Of a stretch of 6,247 nt of DNA, positions 1 through 5,558 are shown in pieces; position 1 is the first letter of the stretch, and each line of letters starts with the position of its first letter. The notes beneath the pieces are model-generated. The model saw only the letters and a program-made list of their open reading frames with translations. It did not search any database and had not been told where the DNA came from. The stretch spans positions 1 through 6,247 of the forward strand of contig DAOVCM010000058.1 in the NCBI GenBank assembly GCA_030670015.1. Reading direction: 5' to 3'. The stretch is from Candidatus Bathyarchaeota archaeon. Lineage in GTDB: Archaea; Thermoproteota; Bathyarchaeia; TCS64. A program made the translations under genes and the position numbers.

Positions 1-200
1 GGAGCCTCTAGCTCGAGGAAGCGCTGGTGGCGGACATAGAAGCTCCTCCACATGGTCTCTATGTTTCTCTTCAGCTTGGTTCCTATGTTACCGTATGTGA
101 CGAATCCGCTGAGGCCTCCATAGATCTCGAAGCTCGGCCAGAAAAAGCCTCTTCTCTTCGCTATTCCCGTGATCCTGTCGTAGAGGTTCTCCAGAGCCAT
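1..200 (-). CDS. glyS: Glycyl-tRNA synthetase, N-terminal fragment (runs off left edge)
   Basis: This is the first 66 codons of a class II glycyl-tRNA synthetase of the archaeal/eukaryotic dimeric type, the cytoplasmic enzyme that charges tRNA-Gly. After the ATG at 200 the protein begins MALENLYDRITGIAKRR. The family signature RRGFFWPSFEIYGG follows at about residues 16-29, and then an LKRNIE-like segment and a tryptophan-containing helix that normally lead into motif 1. The full protein would be roughly 550-600 residues, so about 10% is present. An in-frame TAA lies three codons upstream of the ATG. A TTG two codons upstream is the only alternative start. A TATA-like box 35-43 bp upstream gives the gene its own promoter. 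The segment that usually reads AGFYDYGPLG is SGFVTYGNIG here, a noticeable variation. An open plus-strand frame covers the same DNA but is an antisense shadow. Confidence 0.9.
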   Translation of the reverse strand, partial: MALENLYDRITGIAKRRGFFWPSFEIYGGLSGFVTYGNIGTKLKRNIETMWRSFYVRHQRFLELEA

Positions 201-234
201 GTTCAAACAGCCTTAATCCAATTTATGGGTCAAA

Positions 235-243
235 CTTATAAAG
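235..243 (-). promoter_or_regulatory. TATA box for glycyl-tRNA synthetase
   Basis: On the minus strand the sequence reads CTTTATAAG. Its centre is about 39 bp before the ATG at 200, which would place transcription start near 213 and leave a leader of about 12 nt. No clear Shine-Dalgarno sequence lies in that leader, which fits a short-leader archaeal transcript. The position is inferred from spacing. Confidence 0.55.
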
Positions 244-272
244 ATGAATTCTGTGAAGCGATTCAGGTTTGG

Positions 273-287
273 AAAATTAGAAAACAA
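273..287 (-). terminator. T-rich terminator-like tract after the DUF35 gene
   Basis: About 22 bp past the DUF35 stop codon the minus strand reads TTGTTTTCTAATTTT. Archaeal RNA polymerase terminates at T-rich tracts without needing a hairpin, and none is evident here. Its place between the end of the mevalonate operon and the next gene's TATA box fits termination of the operon transcript. This is an inference from composition and position. Confidence 0.4.
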
Positions 288-308
288 TAGGTTGGTGAGA
301 CCTAGAGG

Positions 309-704
309 CTATTCAATGATCGGCCTGAACTTGAAGCCGTACTCGATGATACCCGAGCTGCCGTCCTCCTTGACCTTGCGGAAGGCTGCCTCCACCCTCA
401 TCCCCGTTTTCATCTCCTCCGGCTCAATGTCCACTACCTGTGTGAGAACCATGACTCCGTCATCGAGTTCCACGAGGGCCACAATATACGGCGCGTATTT
501 CTCATAACCTTCAGGCGGATTCCGTATAGTGGTCCAGGTGGCAACGGTCCCTATCTCCTTCAATTTATACTCTTCGAGTTCCACACTGCCACACTTTAAG
601 CAGACTGCCCTTCTCGGGAAGAATATAGCCCCGCACTCCGTACACATCTCCCCAATGAGCCTGTACCTGTACCTAGTTTCACGCCAGTACCTTGGAACGC
701 TCAT
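309..704 (-). CDS. DUF35 zinc-ribbon/OB-fold protein, scaffold of the thiolase/HMG-CoA synthase complex
   Basis: A 131-residue DUF35 protein, the usual size for the family. An N-terminal helical stretch (1-18) precedes a rubredoxin-like zinc ribbon with C21-x2-C24 and C35-x2-C38. From about residue 45 to the end comes an OB-fold (KEIGTVATWTTI, then a YIVALVELDDGVMVLTQVV-type strand pair). In characterised archaeal complexes the DUF35 subunit bridges acetoacetyl-CoA thiolase and HMG-CoA synthase, and a shared CoA-binding site passes acetoacetyl-CoA between them without release. All four zinc ligands are intact. It is the last gene of the operon. Its ATG lies 1 bp after the thiolase stop and follows a strong AGGAGAGGT ribosome binding site, so expression is probably coupled. 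DUF35 proteins also partner other thiolase-fold enzymes, but the neighbouring HMG-CoA synthase makes the mevalonate role most likely. Confidence 0.9.
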   Translation of the reverse strand: MSVPRYWRETRYRYRLIGEMCTECGAIFFPRRAVCLKCGSVELEEYKLKEIGTVATWTTIRNPPEGYEKYAPYIVALVELDDGVMVLTQVVDIEPEEMKTGMRVEAAFRKVKEDGSSGIIEYGFKFRPIIE

Positions 705-705
705 C

Positions 706-1848
706 TCAACCTCTCCTAAGGATAGTCACGGCGCAGGTTGAACCCAGTCCTCCGAGACTTTGAGCCAACCCCACGTTTGCGTCTTCTACCTGGCAGGGGC
801 CTGCCTCTTGTCGCAGTTGCAGAGCTACCTCGCATATCTGGTAGAGGCCGGTCGCACCAACAGGGTTGCCCCGGGCCTTCAGGCCACCGAAGGTGTTTGT
901 CGGTGTCTCCCCCCCTCGGGTTGTGTCACCTCTGGATACATATTCCGCTCCCATTCCCTTCTCGACGAAGCCTAGGTCCTCAAGGGATATCACGCCTGTG
1001 ATGGTGGTATCATCGTGAACCTCTAGGACATCGATTTCGCTATGTGAGACATCGGCGGATTTGAAGGCTTGAGTGGCTGCCTGTCTCACTGCCTCAAACG
1101 TGAGTATGTCCGACCTATCTGAAAGGTAGTATGCACCGGTTGCCAGGGATGTCGCAGCGACAATTATATCGTCTTTCGCCTCGTCTGCCGGTCGGAGGAG
1201 CACTGCAGCTGAGCCGTCTCCAACTCCAGCACACTCCAGTGTGTGGATAGGATCCGCCTCCATAGGAGACGCCATAACCCTGTCGATGCTAACCTTGAAA
1301 GGATATTGGGCGTGGGGGCTCCCCACCGCGTTTTCATGACTCCGAACCGCGAACATGGCTATGTCCTCCGCCTTGACTCCGAACCTCTCCATGTAATGCC
1401 TGTGGATGAGGGCGTTCAGCCCTATCTTTGTCACGCCAGTGTAGGACGTGTACTCCTGATCCTCAGACATCGCCAGAGTGGCTGAGACCTCAGCGGGGAT
1501 GCCGTCACTCATCTTCTCGACGCCCCCGACGAGGACGCAGTCGCTGTACCCTGAGGCTACGGCCTTCACCCCTTCACGGAAAGCGGCTCCGCCGCTGGCT
1601 GAGGCTGCCTCCACTCTGAGAGCGGCGATCCCCCTCTTTCCGATTGTGTCTGCCATCATCGCGCCAAGGTGAAGCTGGCCTTGGAGTGATGCCGCCCCCA
1701 TGTTTGAGACATACAGGGCGTCGACCTCGTCTGTACCGGCGTCCTCGAACGCCTTCAGCGCTGCCTCAGCGAACAGGTCCTTCAGTGACTTCGACCAGTG
1801 CTCCCTGATCTTGGTGAAGCCGATGCCCGCGATTGCTACACGCCTCAT
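706..1848 (-). CDS. Thiolase-fold protein (SCP2/acetyl-CoA acetyltransferase-like) lacking catalytic residues
   Basis: A 380-residue, full-length member of the archaeal SCP2-type thiolase family. Normally it condenses two acetyl-CoA to acetoacetyl-CoA and hands the product to HMG-CoA synthase. The fold is clear: an N-terminal RVAIAGIGFTKI strand, an LRVEAA...SGGAA helix start at 77-90, LVGGVEKMSD at 106-115, a GDGSAAVLL stretch near 210, EVHD at 276-279, and GGLKARGNPVGATG at 321-334. The catalytic positions are changed. The nucleophilic Cys of the family ACASGG motif is Ser83 (TCA), the Cys of HDCF is Asp280 (GAT), and the His of GHP is Asn328 (AAC). There is no frameshift or stop, so the protein is maintained. 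It may be a structural subunit, a different CoA chemistry, or a lineage variant. Its ATG overlaps the HMG-CoA synthase TGA (ATGA), which implies translational coupling. Confidence 0.88.
   Translation of the reverse strand: MRRVAIAGIGFTKIREHWSKSLKDLFAEAALKAFEDAGTDEVDALYVSNMGAASLQGQLHLGAMMADTIGKRGIAALRVEAASASGGAAFREGVKAVASGYSDCVLVGGVEKMSDGIPAEVSATLAMSEDQEYTSYTGVTKIGLNALIHRHYMERFGVKAEDIAMFAVRSHENAVGSPHAQYPFKVSIDRVMASPMEADPIHTLECAGVGDGSAAVLLRPADEAKDDIIVAATSLATGAYYLSDRSDILTFEAVRQAATQAFKSADVSHSEIDVLEVHDDTTITGVISLEDLGFVEKGMGAEYVSRGDTTRGGETPTNTFGGLKARGNPVGATGLYQICEVALQLRQEAGPCQVEDANVGLAQSLGGLGSTCAVTILRRG
709..717 (-). promoter_or_regulatory. Ribosome binding site of the DUF35 gene
   Basis: The minus strand reads AGGAGAGGT, ending 4 nt before the ATG at 704 and lying in the last codons of the thiolase gene. 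It is the strongest Shine-Dalgarno match in the operon and fixes the DUF35 start. It also suggests that DUF35 translation does not depend only on ribosomes finishing the thiolase gene. Confidence 0.6.
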
Positions 1849-2891
1849 TTGATGAACTTTCCCCTCAGTTTCGAGTATAAAGAGTAGTCGATGTAGCGCT
1901 TCCGGTTGATGAAAACCGAGACGGGTGGATCCAATCTGGGGTTGTTGGCTATTTCGTCCTGAACGATGAAGCTGAAAGCGTCGCTTCCAGCCCCAGAACC
2001 ATAGGATACGGCTAGGATACGGTCGCCCGGGCTGGCCACATCGAGGGTCGCCGCGAGCCCCAATAGAGTTGATCCCGCGTAGGTGTTGCCGACGAAGGGT
2101 ACTACGAGGCCTGGCTTGATGGCGTCCATGCCGAAGCCGATGGTCCTCGCTGCTTTGATGGGGAATTTGGTGTTGGGCTGATGGAACACCGCGTAGGTGA
2201 AGTCTCCTGGCTCGGTGCCGAGTTCCTCCATAAGCCCCTTTGCTGCGCTTATCACGTGGTGGAAGTAAGCTGGTTCCCCGGTGAACCGGCTGCCGTGCCT
2301 CGGGTACATCTCCCTTCCCCTGCGCCAGAAGTCGGGAGTATCTGTCACAAAGGAATAGGAGCCCTCCAGATCGGCGATCGTTCTGTCCGGCTTTCTACCG
2401 AAGATGTACGCGGCGCCGCCGCAGGCGGCCGTGTATTCGAGAGCGTCCGCGGGCCTACCCTGAGCCGTGTCTGCACCTATCGCCATTGCGTATCTTACCA
2501 TCCCGCTCGACACTAAGCCGATGCATGTCTGGAAGGCCTCGGTTCCCGCCTTGCAGGCGAACTCGTAGTCAGCGGCCATCACGTTGGGGGTGGCCCCTAT
2601 CGACTCAGCTACGATGGTGCCGCATGGTTTGACGGCGTAGGGCTTAGACTCGGTCCCGACATAAACGGCGCCTATATCCTTCGGAGCGATCTTGCCCCTC
2701 TTGACTGCGTACCTCGCACACTCGACCGCAATAGTCACCGCATCCTCGTCCATGGCTGTGACAGACTTCTCCTCTATAGGGGTGCCGGAGCCACCCCAGA
2801 CTCGGTTCACCTCAGAAGCTCTCAGCCGATTCATGGGAATATAGGCCCCGTACCCCACAATCCCGACTGTATTAACTGTCTTCATGATCAT
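1845..2891 (-). CDS. Hydroxymethylglutaryl-CoA synthase, archaeal type
   Basis: A 348-residue enzyme, typical length for archaeal HMG-CoA synthase. It condenses acetyl-CoA with acetoacetyl-CoA to HMG-CoA, the second step of the mevalonate route to archaeal isoprenoid lipids, in the cytoplasm. The protein has the thiolase-superfamily fold. The catalytic triad is intact by alignment to the family: Glu81 in VGTES, Cys113 in EFACKAG and His237 in FHQPN. Supporting motifs are MDEDAVTIA (47-55), ALEYTAACGG (150-159) and the C-terminal SYGSGAGSDAF. The start at 2891 (MIMK) has a weak GGAT-type ribosome site just upstream. The ATG at 2885 is an equally possible start and changes only two residues. 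It is the promoter-proximal gene of the three-gene cluster, and its stop overlaps the next start by 4 bp. Confidence 0.95.
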   Translation of the reverse strand: MIMKTVNTVGIVGYGAYIPMNRLRASEVNRVWGGSGTPIEEKSVTAMDEDAVTIAVECARYAVKRGKIAPKDIGAVYVGTESKPYAVKPCGTIVAESIGATPNVMAADYEFACKAGTEAFQTCIGLVSSGMVRYAMAIGADTAQGRPADALEYTAACGGAAYIFGRKPDRTIADLEGSYSFVTDTPDFWRRGREMYPRHGSRFTGEPAYFHHVISAAKGLMEELGTEPGDFTYAVFHQPNTKFPIKAARTIGFGMDAIKPGLVVPFVGNTYAGSTLLGLAATLDVASPGDRILAVSYGSGAGSDAFSFIVQDEIANNPRLDPPVSVFINRKRYIDYSLYSKLRGKFIK

Positions 2892-2930
2892 TAACTATCC
2901 TAATTAGTTCGAAATTTGATTATTCAAGGC

Positions 2931-2939
2931 GTATTTAAG
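2931..2939 (-). promoter_or_regulatory. TATA box of the HMG-CoA synthase operon
   Basis: The minus strand reads CTTAAATAC, close to the archaeal TATA consensus. Its centre is about 44 bp upstream of the ATG at 2891, predicting transcription start near 2909 and a leader of about 18 nt that contains the weak GGAT ribosome site. No other TATA candidate of this quality lies in the 150-bp gap, so it probably drives all three mevalonate-cluster genes. Confidence 0.6.
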
Positions 2940-3041
2940 GACTTCGACATGGATCGATTGAGAGTTCGACAATAGACGACTTACAAAGGCGTTGACGTGT
3001 AATTGGAGAATGGTTGAAGCGGGGATTAGCGTTGAAAGTCT

Positions 3042-3935
3042 CTAGAAATATACCTTACGGACCGATTTGATTGATCTAAGAGTGGCCTTAAGTGAGTAGG
3101 GCCTCTCGAACTTGGATGCAAATCGTTTCCAATCCTCTCCAACGATGTCTATCGCGTCAAGTCTCATTTCTCCTAGCCCCATCTCATAAGCCTTGGCGAT
3201 ATGTTTTATCTCAGAGGGGTCAAATCCCATAATCCTCGCGCATACCGCATCGACCGAGACAGGATTCAAACCGGCGACGATGACACCGAGAGCCTTAGGC
3301 GTTCCAATAACAGGGCCGTTCCCCTCCATCGCCACAATACCGTCAACCACGATGAGGTCGTGCCGGATAACCTTTGTAAGATAGGGGAGGATCTCGTCAA
3401 GGTGGCTGTGCAGCTTGTTTTTCTTCGCTCTCTGGGGGACTCCGAAGAGGTTCTTCATGGAAAGGGTGACTAGGGTGTGGCCGCATGTTTTTATTTTTGG
3501 GATGTTGATGAAGCAGTCAGCGTTTAGTACGGTCTTCGGCAGCCTGAGCTTTACGCCAGCCACTTCGTGAACTACGAACTCGTCATGGCTAAGGTTCAAG
3601 AAACTGACGCCCATTTCCTCTAGCTTTCGAAGCAGCCCGGACCTACTCATCCGCTTGTCGGCGGATCCTGAGATGTTATCAGATTCGACAACAGTAATCA
3701 TGTCTGTTTTTTTCTGGACAAGGTCGATGACTGCCTCTATTACTCGAAAGTCGGTGAGCACCATACCGTACGGGTTCTTTGCGTTGCAAACATTGGGCTT
3801 TATGATCACGTGATTGCAGTCTGTCAGCTTCAGGCTGCCTATAAGGTCTATACTGGTTTGAACGGCAGTCGCGACCTCCTCCGCAGACTCCACAACAGCA
3901 ACCTTGTGCTGGTTCAATGAAATTTCTTTCCTCAC
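3042..3935 (-). CDS. DUF362 domain protein of unknown function
   Basis: A 297-residue protein that is almost wholly one DUF362 domain. Family hallmarks are IIKPN (44-48) followed by GMVLTD (57-62), Glu84 in VVESD, PKIKTCGHTLVTLSMKN (146-162), VVDGIVAMEGNGP (196-208), and LNPVSVDAV (223-231) followed by IMGFDP. Many DUF362 proteins are fused to a 2[4Fe-4S] ferredoxin domain. This one is not, and its few cysteines (40, 50, 141, 151, 232) form no cluster motif. The family's biochemical role is not established, so no reaction is assigned. It starts with GTG at 3935, supported by a GGGGG ribosome site 4 nt upstream, and lies 24 bp after the oxidoreductase gene, so the two are probably co-transcribed. 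No signal peptide or membrane span is visible. Confidence 0.88.
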   Translation of the reverse strand: MRKEISLNQHKVAVVESAEEVATAVQTSIDLIGSLKLTDCNHVIIKPNVCNAKNPYGMVLTDFRVIEAVIDLVQKKTDMITVVESDNISGSADKRMSRSGLLRKLEEMGVSFLNLSHDEFVVHEVAGVKLRLPKTVLNADCFINIPKIKTCGHTLVTLSMKNLFGVPQRAKKNKLHSHLDEILPYLTKVIRHDLIVVDGIVAMEGNGPVIGTPKALGVIVAGLNPVSVDAVCARIMGFDPSEIKHIAKAYEMGLGEMRLDAIDIVGEDWKRFASKFERPYSLKATLRSIKSVRKVYF

Positions 3936-3959
3936 TGTCCCCCAGAAAAATAGGCTAAC

Positions 3960-4958
3960 CTATGTTATATCGGTTTCATGTAGAAGCGTGACAACCTCTT
4001 CCATGATTCGCATTATGTCGATTTCATCGTTGACCGTAAAACGGGGGGACTCCACGTCCTGTATGAGCCCATAGAAATGTAAGTATTGCCTCCTGAAAGA
4101 GGGGTGCTTGAGCTGGAGTATGTCCAGGTACTTCCTCAGTCCCTTCCGGTCAATCGTCCTTCTCCCCGTGGAGGATTTAACTGCGACACGGAAGGGGAAT
4201 TTCATGAGTTCCATTTTTATCTGGCCCAGCTCGCCTAAGACGCTCACCTTGAAGCTGGGTATGAGGCTCGTCCAGTTCATCGAGCAGTTCAGCTTTACTC
4301 CTTTTTTGGTTCTCAGTTTGAGCTTAAGGTTGTCGATGACCTTGTAACTCTTATTCCACCCCTCGACTGCCTCAACCTTACTGCTGAAATCCGTGATAGC
4401 ATGAACAACAGATAATACGTGAGGCAGGAGATCCTCGACGATGCCCCCTTTTTTCTCAAGCCTAAAGTCCGACCTTGATCTGTAGCTCCTCAGGTTGTTG
4501 TTAAATCGGAGCTGGATACTCTGGACCTCTCCGATCTCTCCACTCCGGATTACTTCATGAGCAGTAGCTAAACACGGGGTGAAAGCATAGTTGTGCACTG
4601 GGAGGACGACTAGTCCTGTGGCCTGCTGGACATTCTTGATGCGGATGCAGCCCTCTTTGTTACGGGCGAGGGGTTTTTCACACTGCACATGTTTACCCAG
4701 CCTGAGAGACTCTACAACCATTTCCTCATGGAATCGAGGAGGCGTGTTAATAGCCACGGCGTCCACATTTGGGTCAGAAAGCAGTTTCTGATAGTTGACA
4801 TACCCCTTCTCAGCTCCCGACTTCTCTTTGACCTCCTCCATCCTCGCCCGATTGCTGTCTGCTACAGCAGTCACCGTCACATCTGGCACCTCCTTTACTG
4901 CTTTTAGGTGGAACATGGTTGTGACCCTGCCGCAGCCTATAATTCCTAATCGGAGCAT
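3960..4958 (-). CDS. Gfo/Idh/MocA-family NAD(P)-dependent oxidoreductase
   Basis: A 332-residue protein of the glucose-fructose oxidoreductase/inositol dehydrogenase family, which oxidises or reduces sugars, inositols and related polyols with NAD(P). The N-terminal Rossmann fold has GIIGCGRVTTMFH (5-17) and an acidic strand end at Asp34 (AVADSN), which favours NAD. The family EKP motif is at 94-96 with catalytic Lys95. The C-terminal domain holds GGIVEDLLPH (171-180), matching the GG-x3-D-x3-H substrate and catalytic motif with Asp176 and His180. All key residues are present, so it should be active, but the substrate cannot be read from sequence. It starts at an ATG with only a weak GTGAG ribosome match and is followed 24 bp later by the DUF362 gene. 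Inositol phosphate synthase lies about 1.2 kb away, which is suggestive but no proof of an inositol-type substrate. Confidence 0.9.
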   Translation of the reverse strand: MLRLGIIGCGRVTTMFHLKAVKEVPDVTVTAVADSNRARMEEVKEKSGAEKGYVNYQKLLSDPNVDAVAINTPPRFHEEMVVESLRLGKHVQCEKPLARNKEGCIRIKNVQQATGLVVLPVHNYAFTPCLATAHEVIRSGEIGEVQSIQLRFNNNLRSYRSRSDFRLEKKGGIVEDLLPHVLSVVHAITDFSSKVEAVEGWNKSYKVIDNLKLKLRTKKGVKLNCSMNWTSLIPSFKVSVLGELGQIKMELMKFPFRVAVKSSTGRRTIDRKGLRKYLDILQLKHPSFRRQYLHFYGLIQDVESPRFTVNDEIDIMRIMEEVVTLLHETDIT

Positions 4959-5020
4959 TTCAACTCACACGTGAGCCCGGTAGATTATTAGTTTTCCCTG
5001 AGAACCCTTCCTGAACTCTC

Positions 5021-5026
5021 CTATAA
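5021..5026 (-). promoter_or_regulatory. Possible TATA element for the oxidoreductase/DUF362 pair
   Basis: The 191-bp gap before the oxidoreductase reads GGTTATAGGAG on the minus strand around this site. The centre is about 66 bp from the ATG at 4958, giving a predicted leader near 40 nt. AT-rich alternatives exist closer in (CTAATAATC at about 4984-4992) and further out (GTATACATAGA, about 5063-5073), so the choice is weak. I see no RNA gene or ORF of note in the rest of the gap. Confidence 0.25.
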
Positions 5027-5149
5027 CCAGCTTCAATCGAGTAGTATTGTATTCTAGTAATATCTATGTATACTTGACGACAAGGGAGATTCCAGAATCT
5101 GATATGTGTTCACGTGGTGGAAGCCTTAAACTACTAGCAGAAGTTTCCC

Positions 5150-5401
5150 TTAAAGGAGTCTAGACAAGAATATCTCGCTTAGTTTGCTTGGCTTCTTCAG
5201 GTTTTCAGGTCTAGGAGGTTTGTTGATTCCGCAGAAGTGCTTCCAATATAGGTACTTTCCAGTGGTCACCTTAATCTTGAAGAGCTTGTGGAGGGAAATG
5301 TCTACGGTGCCCATCCACCTCCTCCCTAGGAAGCTACCGGCGAACGCCATTCCCAGGAGGTATCCGCATACCGCGATCATCGCGTTCATCCACCATTCCA
5401 A
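5150..5401 (-). CDS. Small single-span membrane protein, unknown function
   Basis: An 83-residue protein I do not recognise. One hydrophobic segment runs from about residue 7 to 26 and contains two GxxxG steps (G13/G17 and G22/G26), the spacing often seen in helix-helix packing. It is followed by RRW, so the basic C-terminal tail should be cytoplasmic and the short WW-containing N-terminus outside. The tail (27-83) is rich in Lys and ends with a proline/lysine stretch (KPPRPENLKKP). The start is TTG at 5401, chosen because GAGGTAAG lies 7 nt upstream. The ATG at 5389 would drop four residues and lacks a ribosome site. It reads away from a promoter containing three palindromic sites. The oxidoreductase gene begins 191 bp downstream, so co-transcription is possible but not implied. 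It could be spurious, but the ribosome site, promoter and operator placement argue for a real gene. Confidence 0.55.
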   Translation of the reverse strand: MEWWMNAMIAVCGYLLGMAFAGSFLGRRWMGTVDISLHKLFKIKVTTGKYLYWKHFCGINKPPRPENLKKPSKLSEIFLSRLL

Positions 5402-5407
5402 TTCTCT

Positions 5408-5413
5408 TACCTC
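5408..5413 (-). promoter_or_regulatory. Ribosome binding site deciding the TTG start of the small membrane protein
   Basis: The minus strand reads AAGAGGTAAGAGAA immediately before TTG. The GAGGT core matches the archaeal anti-Shine-Dalgarno and lies about 7 nt from the start codon. No comparable motif precedes the in-frame ATG at 5389. Confidence 0.45.
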
Positions 5414-5416
5414 TTC

Positions 5417-5474
5417 ATATCTCTAGTGATATATCCATGTCTCTAGTGATATAAATATCCATCGCTAGCGATAT
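5417..5474. repeat. Three CTAG-centred palindromes, putative operator array
   Basis: Three 16-bp units sit in one array: ATATCTCTAGTGATAT (5417-5432), ATGTCTCTAGTGATAT (5437-5452) and CCATCGCTAGCGATAT (5459-5474). Each is an inverted repeat of about ATATC around n-CTAG-n. The third contains a perfect 12-bp palindrome, ATCGCTAGCGAT, at 5461-5472. The right arm GATAT is invariant. Centre-to-centre distances are 20 and 22 bp, near two DNA turns, so a dimeric regulator would bind on one face. The first unit overlaps the predicted transcription start of the small membrane-protein gene and the second overlaps its TATA element, which would suit repression. The third is about 50 bp upstream of the acetyltransferase TATA box. 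The binding factor is not identifiable here. Confidence 0.65.
5449..5457 (-). promoter_or_regulatory. TATA element for the small membrane-protein gene
   Basis: The minus strand reads ATTTATATC, lying between the second and third palindromes and sharing bases with the second. Its centre is about 52 bp from the TTG at 5401, predicting transcription start near 5427 inside the first palindrome. The leader would be about 26 nt and would contain the GAGGT ribosome site. Confidence 0.45.
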
Positions 5475-5519
5475 GAAAACAAACCGTCTACATATCAAGG
5501 AAACAGGCATAGCTAGAAC

Positions 5520-5528
5520 CTTAAATAC
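5520..5528 (+). promoter_or_regulatory. TATA box of the N-acetyltransferase gene
   Basis: The plus strand reads CTTAAATAC, identical to the element before the HMG-CoA synthase operon. Spacing of about 26 bp predicts transcription start near 5550, leaving a leader of only about 9 nt before the ATG at 5559. Confidence 0.55.
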
Positions 5529-5558
5529 AAAAGAAAAACAAGATTATAGGTGTGTCAA

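Noticed and set aside
27..290. A plus-strand open frame of 87 codons at the left edge
   Set aside because: The minus strand encodes the unmistakable N-terminus of glycyl-tRNA synthetase over the same bases, and the plus-strand product has no recognisable features or ribosome site.
738..1001. Plus-strand open frames opposite the thiolase and HMG-CoA synthase genes (also near 1243-1672 and 2181-2516)
   Set aside because: They are antisense to well-supported genes in a GC-rich region where stop codons are rare. Their proteins are low-complexity or Arg/Pro-rich.
706..1848. Thiolase gene as a pseudogene
   Set aside because: Despite the catalytic substitutions there is no stop or frameshift, the length is normal, the remaining motifs are conserved, and the gene is embedded by a 4-bp overlap and a 1-bp gap in a tight operon.
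2892..3041. A hairpin or T-rich terminator for the DUF362 gene in the 150-bp gap
   Set aside because: No T-run or convincing stem follows the stop codon on the minus strand. A short ATG frame at 3010 is only 11 codons.
4964..4975. Inverted repeat CTCAC-AC-GTGAG just before the oxidoreductase ATG
   Set aside because: It has 5-bp arms with a 2-nt centre, too tight for an RNA hairpin. There is only one copy, and part of it is simply the GTGAG ribosome-like element.
4959..5149. Possible small RNA or tRNA in the 191-bp gap before the oxidoreductase gene
   Set aside because: I found no T-loop GGTTCAAATCC-like box, no cloverleaf pairing and no C/D box pair. The region reads as ordinary promoter-type AT-rich DNA.
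5184..5426. A plus-strand open frame of 80 codons overlapping the small membrane-protein gene
   Set aside because: It starts with TTG without a ribosome site and ends inside the operator array. The minus-strand frame has a ribosome site, a promoter and a coherent membrane helix.
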